A stretch of DNA of 64,000 bases, taken from contig CP054838.1 of assembly GCA_028768545.1 (NCBI GenBank), positions 3,779,001-3,843,000 of the forward strand, in the 5' to 3' direction. This DNA is from Desulfobacter sp. Its GTDB lineage: Bacteria; Desulfobacterota; Desulfobacteria; Desulfobacterales; Desulfobacteraceae. A program made the position numbers and the translations under genes. The notes below the pieces were generated by a model. That model saw only the letters and a program-made list of their open reading frames with translations, did not search any database and was not told the origin of the DNA. This document shows, piece after piece, positions 1 through 7,972 of this stretch (position 1 is the stretch's first letter; every line of letters begins with the position of its first letter).

Positions 1-8
1 AAAAATAT

Positions 9-51
9 AAAAGGGGAGATTGCTTTGGGGGGAAAGCAATACCCCTTTTTA
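9..51. terminator. Rho-independent terminator hairpin, probably bidirectional
   Basis: AAAAGGGG at 11 onward pairs with CCCCTTTT near 42-49. The inner arms ATTGCTTT and AAAGCAAT close on a G-rich loop. A-rich and T-rich flanks allow termination on either strand. It would end the minus-strand gene remnant that stops at 168 or a gene to the left of the window. Confidence 0.7.
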
Positions 52-167
52 TATTTAACACTCAACTTTCAGGGCTGAATCCTATTGGCCAGCCTGATTC
101 TTTCCGGTTGGCCTTCATCAATGCGAATCCTGGATCCAGATGAAATAAAGATCCGCCCCCCCCCCCC

Positions 168-681
168 TTAACCTCCAGCCGCAGAAAAATAATAATTCAC
201 ACCATCCTGAAAACCGCCTTCAAACCCGTCAAGATCGACCTTGGGATCATTGATGTTAGCCCAGTTTTCTTTGGCCTTGCTGCCGGCGTTCAGGGCATCG
301 GCACAGCACCGCCATAGCGGCCTTCCATATCGCTGATGCCTATGGTCCATTTGATTTCAAAATCTCCGACTTTAATTGATGCGCTGAAGTTTTCGGTCAG
401 TCCCAAGGCGAATTTTTTCGCTGCCGCAAGATTTTTTTTATAGTCTGTCACTATCAATAAAAAGGCACTCACCGACCAGGCAGAGGAACTGATACCCACC
501 AGGCCGCCGGGGATGTAGTCAAGCCCGTCCCGTTTTGCAACCCAAGAGACAAACCAGTCTCCGTGCCGACGGCTTGACTAAAACTATAGCAATCAACCAA
601 ATTTAATATTTCATGGATCACGTTTCGTTTTATTTCCAAATCACCCAATGGTGTTCTTTTCGCCGAAAAAAAGCGGCTCAC
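168..681 (-). pseudogene. Frameshifted hypothetical protein gene
   Basis: Three minus-strand reading frames join into one coherent protein of about 165 residues. The first starts at a GTG at 681 with a GGAG element just upstream. Near 545 the frame changes so that the text reads FVSWVAKRDGLDYIPGGLVG. Near 305 it changes again so that EGRYGGAV leads into DALNAGSKAKENW, ending in NYYFSAAGG with TAA at 168. Each piece looks coding and the next continues it, so two single-base indels are the simplest reading. I do not recognise the family. Twelve cytosines follow immediately at 156-167, a tract prone to sequencing or replication slippage, but the two frame changes are not in homopolymers. Confidence 0.6.
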
Positions 682-846
682 ATTCGTCTCCGCCTATTTG
701 ACGGGGCCTGAGACGACCCAGCACTCTGGCGTGAAATATCGTGCGGGTTTGATTGTGCCTTGATCACCCCTGCACAACGGCGAACAATGGTTTGGGGCAT
801 ACTGAACATTATCCATGAGATCCGGTGTATGTTCAATGGTGATTTT

Positions 847-2199
847 TTAAAATGAAAATTGTTCCGTATGAATGGTACAGCTTGGGATTTTTGTTTCTTT
901 TAACACCTGTAAAATATCCATTGTCATTGGTCCAGGCCCGCAAATAAAAAATTCACAGGCAGCCTGATTCAAAGCATCCATGTTCACCCCATGACGCTTG
1001 AGCACCTGATCCAGCATAATTTTATCAATTCGCCCCCTGAGCCCAGCCCACACGGGTTCCCGTGATAACACCGGTTCAAAAACAAAGAGGGGCATCTGTT
1101 TTCCGATCGCCTGTATTTCGTTTAAACGGATGAGATCTTTTTTATACCTTACCCCCCATAGGAGTATGACTTTGCGCTTTGGATCCTGAATGGAAAGATC
1201 ACCGAGCATGGACAGCATAGGGGTTACACCAATGCCTCCTGCAATAAAAATCAAAGTGCGGCCGGATAACACCCGGTCATATGAAAAATCCCCATATGGC
1301 CCGTTTATGCTGACCGAGCTGCCGCATTTGATCTCTTTGATTTTAGCTGTAAAATCCCCCAATTGTTTAACCGTAATGCTCAGTTGCCGGTCTTTTGGTG
1401 GGGATGAAATGGTGAAAGGATGGGATTGTGACGGCATGGACCTGTCCAAAGGGCGGATATAACAAAACTGGCCGGCCCGGTGTTTGATCTTTCTGCCCGG
1501 GGGCGGATCAAAAAGCATAGTAAAGACCGAGTCGGATTCGAAAATCACCTTGTTGACCTTCCATGGATCTTTTTCCAGCATTTGGGGAACACGTATCTTA
1601 TAATACAAAAAAACAAACAGGGGGCCAGCGCCGATCATGGCCATGCCTGCCTTGAATACGATCAATCCCTGTTCGGGGATGAGCACCACATGGGCAATCA
1701 GCAATACCATTCCTGCGGGCATGGCATAATGCAACAGCAGGCATCGTTCGTGTGTAAGGGTTAACACGGCTGCGATCTTATCCCTGAATGGCTTGAGAAC
1801 CGGCAGGAACCGGATAAAATAATTGCTGAAAAACAGACCGCTGAACAGGGTTGCCCAAAGCAAGACCATATCGGCCGTGCCGCCGAGGCCTGCCTGAATT
1901 TTGCTGATATATTTTTCATTTCCAAAGCCGGTATGAATGAGAACAATCACCAGGACACCAATGGCAAAGAGCATGTGAAGGACCAGCCGTTTGTCCTGGG
2001 CAATCAAGCGTTCCAGCAAACGGATCCTGGCGGTTATGATAAATTGAAGCGCATACCAGACAAAGGCATATATTCCGGCAGTTCTTGAGACAAGGGTAGA
2101 CCAGGTGATATTTTCGGTTGCCTGTAAAAACAAAGACAACAGCAGCAACGGCAGCAGCAGGTACAGCAACGATAACAGGATAAACTTAAAAGACCTCAC
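847..2199 (-). CDS. Ferric reductase-like / NOX-type membrane flavocytochrome oxidoreductase
   Basis: The N-terminal half has several hydrophobic helices with histidines spaced as in ferric-reductase-like transmembrane domains (LVLHMLF, VLIHTGF, LLHYAMP, LIAHVV). The C-terminal half is an FNR-type FAD/NAD(P)H module with AGQFCYIRP, HPFTISSPP (flavin binding), GPYGDF, FIAGGIGVTPMLSM (nucleotide binding) and the terminal FICGPGPMTMD. By family it would pass electrons from NAD(P)H through FAD and haem across the inner membrane. The frame stays open to an ATG at 2403, but the first 68 codons there look non-coding. I prefer the GTG at 2199, preceded by a purine-rich GGGGTAAAAGGGG stretch and leading straight into a hydrophobic segment. 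The acceptor is unknown. Confidence 0.75.
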   Translation of the reverse strand: MRSFKFILLSLLYLLLPLLLLSLFLQATENITWSTLVSRTAGIYAFVWYALQFIITARIRLLERLIAQDKRLVLHMLFAIGVLVIVLIHTGFGNEKYISKIQAGLGGTADMVLLWATLFSGLFFSNYFIRFLPVLKPFRDKIAAVLTLTHERCLLLHYAMPAGMVLLIAHVVLIPEQGLIVFKAGMAMIGAGPLFVFLYYKIRVPQMLEKDPWKVNKVIFESDSVFTMLFDPPPGRKIKHRAGQFCYIRPLDRSMPSQSHPFTISSPPKDRQLSITVKQLGDFTAKIKEIKCGSSVSINGPYGDFSYDRVLSGRTLIFIAGGIGVTPMLSMLGDLSIQDPKRKVILLWGVRYKKDLIRLNEIQAIGKQMPLFVFEPVLSREPVWAGLRGRIDKIMLDQVLKRHGVNMDALNQAACEFFICGPGPMTMDILQVLKETKIPSCTIHTEQFSF

Positions 2200-2456
2200 C
2201 CCTTTTACCCCTTTATTTTCATTCCCCCCATGGAGTATTCTGTATGATGTATCAAAAACCGGAACAAGGACAGCGCACAAGAAATCACCAGGCTTGCGCT
2301 TGTCGATAAAAAAAATTAAAAAAGGGTTTGCCATTGAAATTCTATCAAACAGCACCATATTATTTATCAATCGCCCCAAAACATTGTCAGGCATAAAAAA
2401 CATTAACAGCCCAGCATCCGGTGGTAGATACTCAGACCCAAAACAGGAGGTTACCT

Positions 2457-2543
2457 ATGATCGTAACAGTTCTGACAATGATGTTCATCACCTAACATTT
2501 AAGCCAAAGCCTTGTATTGGCTGAGGCCGTTTGCAAACGATAA
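2457..2543 (+). other. Possible leader ORF or small broken gene with an in-frame TAA
   Basis: An AGGAGG at 2445-2450 precedes an ATG at 2457 with good spacing. The frame reads MIVTVLTMMFIT, then TAA at 2493-2495, and continues HLSQSLVLAEAVCKR to a second TAA. A single C-to-T change of a CAA codon would explain the first stop. Alternatively the 12-residue peptide is a genuine leader upstream of the small gene at 2602. I cannot assign a function. Confidence 0.35.
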
Positions 2544-2601
2544 TTTTACCCGCAGATACGTGGGTATCCTGCGCCATAAACCTGAAACCGGAGGATTTAA
2601 T

Positions 2602-2784
2602 ATGACAACACATAAGAACGCCCCATGGTGGCATATTTTCTCAGATCATCATTCACGGCCGGAAGAAACCTGTCCTGCCGTTCCAGTCCTCTCGGGACAA
2701 ACCTGGCAGAGAGGACTGGCCACCTTTTACTGCCCCTGTAAGTCTGACCCCCGGCCAAGTGAGTGCCAGTTGCAGATGATTTAA
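2602..2784 (+). CDS. Small Cys/His-containing hypothetical protein, 60 residues
   Basis: The ATG has a strong GGAGGA Shine-Dalgarno at 2590-2595 with seven-base spacing, which is the main reason to believe this ORF. It encodes a soluble 60-residue protein with WWHIFSDHH near the start and four cysteines, including YCPCKS and SECQ near the end, a possible metal site. It is divergent from the minus-strand oxidoreductase to its left and faces another to its right. A perfect 11-base inverted repeat lies inside the gene (2683-2693 with 2709-2719). I do not recognise the family. Confidence 0.45.
   Translation: MTTHKNAPWWHIFSDHHSRPEETCPAVPVLSGQTWQRGLATFYCPCKSDPRPSECQLQMI
2683..2719. repeat. Perfect 11-bp inverted repeat inside a small ORF
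   Basis: CCAGTCCTCTC at 2683-2693 is matched exactly by GAGAGGACTGG at 2709-2719, with a 15-base spacer. There is no T-tract directly after the stem on either strand, so it is not a classical terminator. It may be an RNA hairpin in the message or a protein-binding palindrome. Confidence 0.5.
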
Positions 2785-2836
2785 TGGCAATACTGGCCGG
2801 CCCCGGGGGCTTTAAACACACGGTAATCCGGATTGC

Positions 2837-3577
2837 TTAACAAACGCCGTCAACTGAACCGTTCATTAAAAACCAGGGACCCGGGAAATCTGCGGTCTAT
2901 AATGCCCATGCATCCTGTATCATTTGCCTGCCGCCGCAAATATAAAATCGGTACTCGCCTCTGGAAAGGACCTGATCCAGATACTGGGTCACATGGCCCT
3001 GAAATGCCGAGGCTGCGCCTGGATCACGGCTGAGGCAGGGAACATAGGTTTTGCTGTTTTTTTCAAGACATTCCCGGTAAATCAGGTCTTGGCTTTGTCT
3101 TGCGCCCTGAAGCAGGATATACCCCGATACTCCGGAAGCGGCAAACCCAGCAAAAGGGGCAACACCGGTTCCTGTTCCCACAAACACAGAAGGACGCCTC
3201 CCGGGTCTGTAAATAAAATGACCGTAGGGACCTGAAATTTCATGTCTTTGACCAGGCTTGCATTTAAAAAGACGGGCTAAAAAACCTTGATTTTCGAACC
3301 GTTCCACACAAATGGAGATCCTGGAGTCATCACGGGCGCCCACCAGGGTATAATCGCGTTCCAGCCCCTGAAAGTGAAACCGGATGTATTGTCCGGGAAT
3401 AAATTGAAAATTTTGTGGCCGGGTAAATGTCAGTTCGCAGATATCTTTGGCCAGCCGTTTCCTGGCAGCCAGTTCAACCGTGTAAGGTCCCATTGAAAAT
3501 ACGCTGTTACCTAATCGTTGTTTTGAATTTTGGGCCATTGGGTGGTATTTCCGGCGATGATAATACGTATTTTTCAT
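2837..3577 (-). pseudogene. FAD/NAD(P)H ferredoxin reductase-like protein, interrupted by a late TAG
   Basis: A soluble FNR-type reductase: FIPGQYIRFHFQG and RDYTLVGA (FAD), GPYGHFIY, FVGTGTGVAPFAGF (pyridine nucleotide binding) and FYICGGRQMIQDAWAL near the end. It starts at an ATG at 3577 after AGGTGAG. The frame hits TAG at 2897-2899, but translation past the TAG gives TADFPGPWF and runs to TAA at 2837. The sequence DAxALxxxxFPG across the TAG fits the usual last helix and strand of these reductases, so the family's C-terminus seems to continue through the stop. The product would lack about 20 C-terminal residues unless the stop is read through. It may act with the membrane oxidoreductase to its left or with the cobalamin adenosyltransferase upstream, which needs reduced cobalamin; both are guesses from position. 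Confidence 0.65.
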
Positions 3578-3746
3578 TTTTGCCGCTCACCTATCTTGTA
3601 CATGCACCCCCCCTCAACGGCCGGGCCCTTAAGGGATCGCCTTTTGACCGGATCTGATTGGTTCTCGGGCATTTGCCCAAAAAATATGCAGATGCATGCC
3701 CGGAGCCTTGCATATCCGGTCAAATGACGTTTGCGGTATTTAGGTG

Positions 3747-4319
3747 TTATGGTTTCCACAAGGTATCTTCCATGCCGTGCCGCTTGTTCAGGTACCTGGC
3801 AAGAATAAAAAGATAGTCAGACAGACGGTTGAGAAAAACCAGGATATTCTTAAGCGTATCTGTTTTACTTTCACCATGGCTGGCCCCGGTGGCAAAGGCG
3901 ATCATCCGACGCTCCGCCCTGCGGCAGACAGCCCTTGCCGCCTGGGCCATGGTTGCGGACAAATGCCCCTGGGGCAGAATAAAATGCTTGAGTTCGGGCA
4001 GGTGTTCGGAGAGCTGGTCAATGACGGATTCAAGCGCTTGTGCCGGTTCATGGGTAAAAGGGGGTAAAAATAAAGCAGATGAAGCGCCCGGACGGGTTGC
4101 CATCCAAGCCCCGGCTTCCAGGAGCTGTGCCTGGATACAGTCGATCTGGCGATCCAACTCGGGATCCTCGATCTCCCAGGCCGCCTTGACAATTCCGATA
4201 AATGAATTGAGCTCGTCGATTTCTCCGTAGGCCTCAACCTGCAGAGATGATTTCATCACCCGTTCGCCGGAGAACAGACTTGTTTTCCCCCTGTCCCCCG
4301 TACCTGTATACAATTTCAT
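3747..4319 (-). CDS. ATP:cob(I)alamin adenosyltransferase, PduO type
   Basis: A 190-residue protein matching the PduO-type adenosyltransferase family, which transfers the adenosyl group of ATP to cob(I)alamin to make coenzyme B12. The N-terminal ATP loop is YTGTGDRGKTSLFSG. The helical core carries AARAVCRRAERR and the C-terminal LNRLSDYLFILARY signature. Length is normal. The ATG at 4319 is preceded by AGGAGG. The next gene upstream on the same strand, the HMG-CoA lyase family gene, is about 115 bases away, so co-transcription is possible. Confidence 0.9.
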   Translation of the reverse strand: MKLYTGTGDRGKTSLFSGERVMKSSLQVEAYGEIDELNSFIGIVKAAWEIEDPELDRQIDCIQAQLLEAGAWMATRPGASSALFLPPFTHEPAQALESVIDQLSEHLPELKHFILPQGHLSATMAQAARAVCRRAERRMIAFATGASHGESKTDTLKNILVFLNRLSDYLFILARYLNKRHGMEDTLWKP

Positions 4320-4434
4320 TTCCAGCCTCCTGCCGGCACTTTTTTTGAATTTTCAAATAAGCGGTTTCATCTATTATATTGGGCCTATTGTCTATTATAT
4401 CCAGTTTACAGAGCCAGATCCAAGATCCGGGTGT

Positions 4435-5355
4435 TTATTTTTCACAGCATTTATTTCCATCAAAAAATTGACAGACTCTGCATGCCAGGGAGGCTGTCGG
4501 GGGTTGGGGTTGAGCCGGCAAATACGGGGCTATTAATTCATAGGCTTGATAAAGCCTGGGAATATCAAGATTTACTTTTTCACCGGCCTTGATCAATTCT
4601 GCCGCAACAGATTCCGTGGCCACATTACCGGTGGCGCCAGGGGCAAAGGGACATCCGCCAAGCCCTCCGACACTGGCATCAACAATCTGTATACCGTAAG
4701 AGACCGATTTAAGAACATTGGCAATTGCTCTGCCGTAGGTATCATGAAAGTGAACCCCAATACACTCTGAAGGCAGGCATGGCAACAACACATCCATGAG
4801 CGTGGCCACTTCATCCGGGGTTGCCTTGCCAATGGTATCGCAAATTGACAATTCATCTATTCCCATATCAATCATCTGTTTTGCCAAATCCACAACCATG
4901 TCCGGGCGAATCTTACCTTCAAAGGCACACCAGAACGCTGTGGAAATATATCCCCGGACCGGGAGACCAAGTTTTTTTGACTGTTTGACCACAGGCACAA
5001 ACCGCTCCAGGAACCCAGCCACTGTTGTATGAATATTGTTCAGGTTGAATGTTTCACTGGCGGCCATAAAAACACAAATCTTATCCGCACCGGCTGCAAC
5101 CGCATGCTCAAGTCCTTTTAAGTTGGGAACAAGTGCCGAATACACCACATTGTTTTTACGTTGAATATTTTGGAATACAGTTGCGGCATCCCCGAGCTGG
5201 GGCACCATTTTGGGCGAAACAAATGCACTGACTTCAATTTCTCTAATCCCTGATTCAGAGAGTGCATCAACAAAGGCCACCTTGATATTTGAGGGGATCA
5301 TTACGCTTTCGTTCTGCAACCCGTCCCGGGGACCGACTTCAACTATTTTTATCAT
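4435..5355 (-). CDS. Hydroxymethylglutaryl-CoA lyase family protein
   Basis: A TIM-barrel HMGL-like protein of 306 residues. It opens with VEVGPRDGLQNE, the lyase signature with the catalytic Arg-Asp, and has the metal-binding HFHDTYG and the GGLGGCPFAPGATGN loop with the catalytic Cys. The family cleaves 3-hydroxy-3-methylglutaryl-CoA to acetyl-CoA and acetoacetate in leucine or ketone-body metabolism. Related lyases act on other 3-hydroxyacyl-CoAs. The C-terminus ends in CRVCQFFDGNKCCEK, an unusual cysteine cluster that could bind a metal. AAGGTGAT precedes the ATG at 5355. Confidence 0.9.
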   Translation of the reverse strand: MIKIVEVGPRDGLQNESVMIPSNIKVAFVDALSESGIREIEVSAFVSPKMVPQLGDAATVFQNIQRKNNVVYSALVPNLKGLEHAVAAGADKICVFMAASETFNLNNIHTTVAGFLERFVPVVKQSKKLGLPVRGYISTAFWCAFEGKIRPDMVVDLAKQMIDMGIDELSICDTIGKATPDEVATLMDVLLPCLPSECIGVHFHDTYGRAIANVLKSVSYGIQIVDASVGGLGGCPFAPGATGNVATESVAAELIKAGEKVNLDIPRLYQAYELIAPYLPAQPQPPTASLACRVCQFFDGNKCCEK

Positions 5356-5553
5356 TGGAAATCACCTTGCTGTCTGTTCATTCATCAATGATCATTCACG
5401 GATTCTTTTACCTTCGTTACCCAATTGATTCGAAGTGCAATAAAGAGAAGATTCAGCCGAGGGCCAGCATTTTATTATTTAAAAATCAATTCAGCTTTTA
5501 TCAATTTGTTTGGCTGTGATAATCGTAAACGTATTGGCGTTTACAGTCAAAAT

Positions 5554-6864
5554 CAGTAGTGTCCGGTTAGGTTGTTGCATATAAAAAGCATCTAAAATCA
5601 TTGAAAAAACAGTCTGTTTTGTGTTGACAAATGTGCGTAAAAATTTTTGTGCGCCTTGAAAATTTAACTCAAGGAGCTCAAATGACGCACATCTCAGTCC
5701 CTAAAAAACAACTACGGTCCCTGAACTTTGACAATTTCAGGTGCCCTCTGATAAAGTCACTTTCAAAAGCACCGGAATTACAATCTCGAGGAGACCGCCC
5801 TTTAAAAATGACATTCGAAGACCAGATAAATGCTTTGGTTTATTTCCATCTTCAGGAGCACAAGTCTGCCCGACATTTAATTCAGGATCTCAAGGAGAAT
5901 GTTTTTGCTAAAGAAAATATTGCGCCAGACGGTGGTATCAGCCGTAGTAGTTTCTGTGAAGCCATCAATCACAGGGGACTCGAACAACTGCAATTTATCT
6001 TTGAGGATCTTTATAAACAGGCTCTTGAGTGTCATCCGGGTGAACACGCCGAGTTAGGAGAGTTGGTTTCCATTGACGGTAGTCTCATAAATGCAGTCCT
6101 TTCAATGCACTGGGCGAACTACAGAAAAGGAAGTAAAAAAGCCAAAGTACATTGCGGATTTGACATTAATCACGGAATCCCAAACAAAATCTTTTTGACT
6201 GAAGGCAACGGCGCTGAACGCACCTTTGTTCCCAAAATAGTTTCCAAGGGGCAAACAGGTGTTATGGATCGTGGATATCAATCCCATAAAGAATTTGACC
6301 TGCTTCAGGAGCAAGGCAAACATTTTGTCTGCCGTATAAAAACCAGGACAACAAGAACAATTATTGATAACCACGAGACCCCTTCCGACAGCTACATTTT
6401 TTATGATGCACTGGTTAAACTTGGTACTCCGAATCAAAACCAGACGAAAAGGCCTGTTCGGGTTGTTGGCTATAAAATTGCTGGCGTCAAATACTATGTG
6501 GCAACTGACAGGCATGATTTAACAGCGGAACAAATAGCAACAATTTATAAACTCCGGTGGACCATTGAGGATTTTTTCAAATGGTGGAAAGAACATCTGA
6601 AGGTATATCATCTCATTGCCCGCAGTGAATACGGCCTTATGGTTCAGATTCTTGGCGGCCTTATCACTTACCTGTTACTGGCAATCCATTGCCAAAAACA
6701 GTTTAATGAAAAGGTCACGATCAAAAGAGTTCGGCAGCTGCGAACCGCCATTCTAAATGACCTGTTTGGCTGCGAGGAGCAGGGCTCTCATAGTTCAAAC
6801 AGGGACAATATTGTCAAAGATCAAAAAATTATTGAGCAAGCAAAAAACTAACCGGACATCACTG
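5554..6864 (+). mobile_element. IS4-family insertion sequence, copy 1 (1,311 bp)
   Basis: Bounded by imperfect terminal inverted repeats: CAGTAGTGTCCGGTTAG at 5554 and, reversed, CAGTGATGTCCGGTTAG ending at 6864. It contains one transposase gene. An almost identical copy of the same length lies inverted at 30582-31892. I could not define a convincing target-site duplication. It sits between the HMG-CoA lyase gene start and the PilZ gene, in non-coding DNA. Confidence 0.9.
5682..6851 (+). CDS. IS4-family transposase (copy 1)
   Basis: A DDE transposase of 389 residues. Acidic motifs are visible at SIDGSLIN and MDRGYQSHKEFD. The last is in the IS4 signature Y-x2-R-x3-E-x6-K (YKLRWTIEDFFKWWK). 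The start is the ATG at 5682 with AAGGAG just upstream. The frame is open further left, but that part is the untranslated IS end. It differs from the copy at 30595-31764 by two amino acids (Val for Leu in FVPKI-SKGQ, and the last residue Asn for Thr). Confidence 0.9.
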   Translation: MTHISVPKKQLRSLNFDNFRCPLIKSLSKAPELQSRGDRPLKMTFEDQINALVYFHLQEHKSARHLIQDLKENVFAKENIAPDGGISRSSFCEAINHRGLEQLQFIFEDLYKQALECHPGEHAELGELVSIDGSLINAVLSMHWANYRKGSKKAKVHCGFDINHGIPNKIFLTEGNGAERTFVPKIVSKGQTGVMDRGYQSHKEFDLLQEQGKHFVCRIKTRTTRTIIDNHETPSDSYIFYDALVKLGTPNQNQTKRPVRVVGYKIAGVKYYVATDRHDLTAEQIATIYKLRWTIEDFFKWWKEHLKVYHLIARSEYGLMVQILGGLITYLLLAIHCQKQFNEKVTIKRVRQLRTAILNDLFGCEEQGSHSSNRDNIVKDQKIIEQAKN

Positions 6865-6958
6865 ATAATTATTAGATAAAAATTTAAATATTTTTCGCCA
6901 ATTTTAAATACAGATTTCGTGGAAATTTAAATTCGTCTTTTATTCCATTTAAAAATAA

Positions 6959-7609
6959 TCAGACAAATCCCTCAATGGACAAAAGAAAATGCATCAAAGG
7001 GGTTAAAAAGGCCTGGGTGGCATCCTGGAATTCAGCCCCCACCGACAGGGTCCCCTGCTCTCTTCTTATATTTCTGACACAGGCCATGGCACCGGTTTCG
7101 TCTGCAAATCCGGGAAACTGGCAAAAAATCCGCAATACATCCCCCTCTCGGAGGTTGGTTTTCCCCTGGTATATAAAGCTGCATCCTTTTTTACTGATAT
7201 CGTTGACAATAACAGGCGTATCACTTCTTTTTGCCTCCACCCGTCCCGGTATGACAACGGCCCTGCGCCTGCTGCCGCGAAGTTCTCTTTGCTGAACCAC
7301 TTTTGGATATTCAAGCGCGATGGCCCGGATGGGGGTGGTGATCATTTCAATCACCCCTGCCTGAAAGGCAAAAACAGATCCTTCATGCAGGTATTTTACA
7401 ATCATTGTATTGCCCGGGTATAATTTGTTTTTTACGCTTTTATATTTTTGGGGCAGGGTGATGATCATGAACTCATCTTTAAGCATGCCCACAAAAACAC
7501 TGGTGACAGAAAAGGTGCCCCCGTCAATTTCAAGGTACACCTTGGTACCGATATCAATATAGATTCCCTGGGATTTGTATAGTTCCAAAAGGCCTTCTAA
7601 TTCGTCCAT
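6959..7609 (-). CDS. PilZ-domain c-di-GMP-binding protein, YcgR-like
   Basis: A 216-residue protein in two halves. Residues 1-100 resemble the N-terminal domain of YcgR-like flagellar brake proteins. The C-terminal half is a PilZ domain with the binding motif in two parts: the arginine cluster RGSRRRAVV and NDISKKGCSF (N/D-x-S-x-x-G). Such proteins change conformation on c-di-GMP binding and act on flagella, exopolysaccharide synthesis or other surface machinery. GGAAAGGAA lies upstream of the ATG at 7609. It follows the giant adhesin gene on the same strand, separated by a terminator. No flagellar genes are nearby, so its target is unknown. Confidence 0.85.
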   Translation of the reverse strand: MDELEGLLELYKSQGIYIDIGTKVYLEIDGGTFSVTSVFVGMLKDEFMIITLPQKYKSVKNKLYPGNTMIVKYLHEGSVFAFQAGVIEMITTPIRAIALEYPKVVQQRELRGSRRRAVVIPGRVEAKRSDTPVIVNDISKKGCSFIYQGKTNLREGDVLRIFCQFPGFADETGAMACVRNIRREQGTLSVGAEFQDATQAFLTPLMHFLLSIEGFV

Positions 7610-7902
7610 GTGCAGATTCCTTTCCAGATGCTATCAGGATCAAAAGCCTGTGCTTGTTAACGCTTTTACCTTTTTACCCCTGTCTCCATACGTATTTTAC
7701 GCTCACATGTTCTGAATTAAGTATTGATTCGCCTGATCTTTGTCAAGAGGTTTTTGTCAAGGGAAAAAAACCACAGGTTTTCACCCGGAAACAAGGAGAC
7801 AAAAAGAAAAGCTGCCAGATTTTTTGGAAAATCAGATATGTACCCAGGCGGTATCCCCCAATTTTGTCCCCAGGGCCGCCAGGCTGCGATTCCCTATGCC
7901 AT
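7610..7902. other. Intergenic stretch without a supported gene
   Basis: Between the PilZ gene start and the adhesin terminator. Both strands carry only short frames without a ribosome-binding site. It probably holds the PilZ gene promoter, reading leftwards, but I see no clear -35/-10 pair. Confidence 0.4.
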
Positions 7903-7942
7903 AAAAAAAACCGGGGCCTGCCAGATCAGTCTGGCAGGCCCC
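7903..7942 (-). terminator. Rho-independent terminator of the first adhesin gene
   Basis: A perfect 13-base stem (GGGGCCTGCCAGA at 7913-7925, TCTGGCAGGCCCC at 7930-7942) with a TCAG loop. On the minus strand it is followed by eight T at 7903-7910. It lies 30 bases past the adhesin stop codon. Confidence 0.9.
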
Positions 7943-7972
7943 AGGTATAGGTTTATTTGAATATTGATCAAA

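Noticed and set aside
2105..2524. Plus-strand frame of 139 codons
   Set aside because: It lies mostly antisense to the start of the ferric-reductase-like gene, has no ribosome-binding site and a non-protein-like composition.
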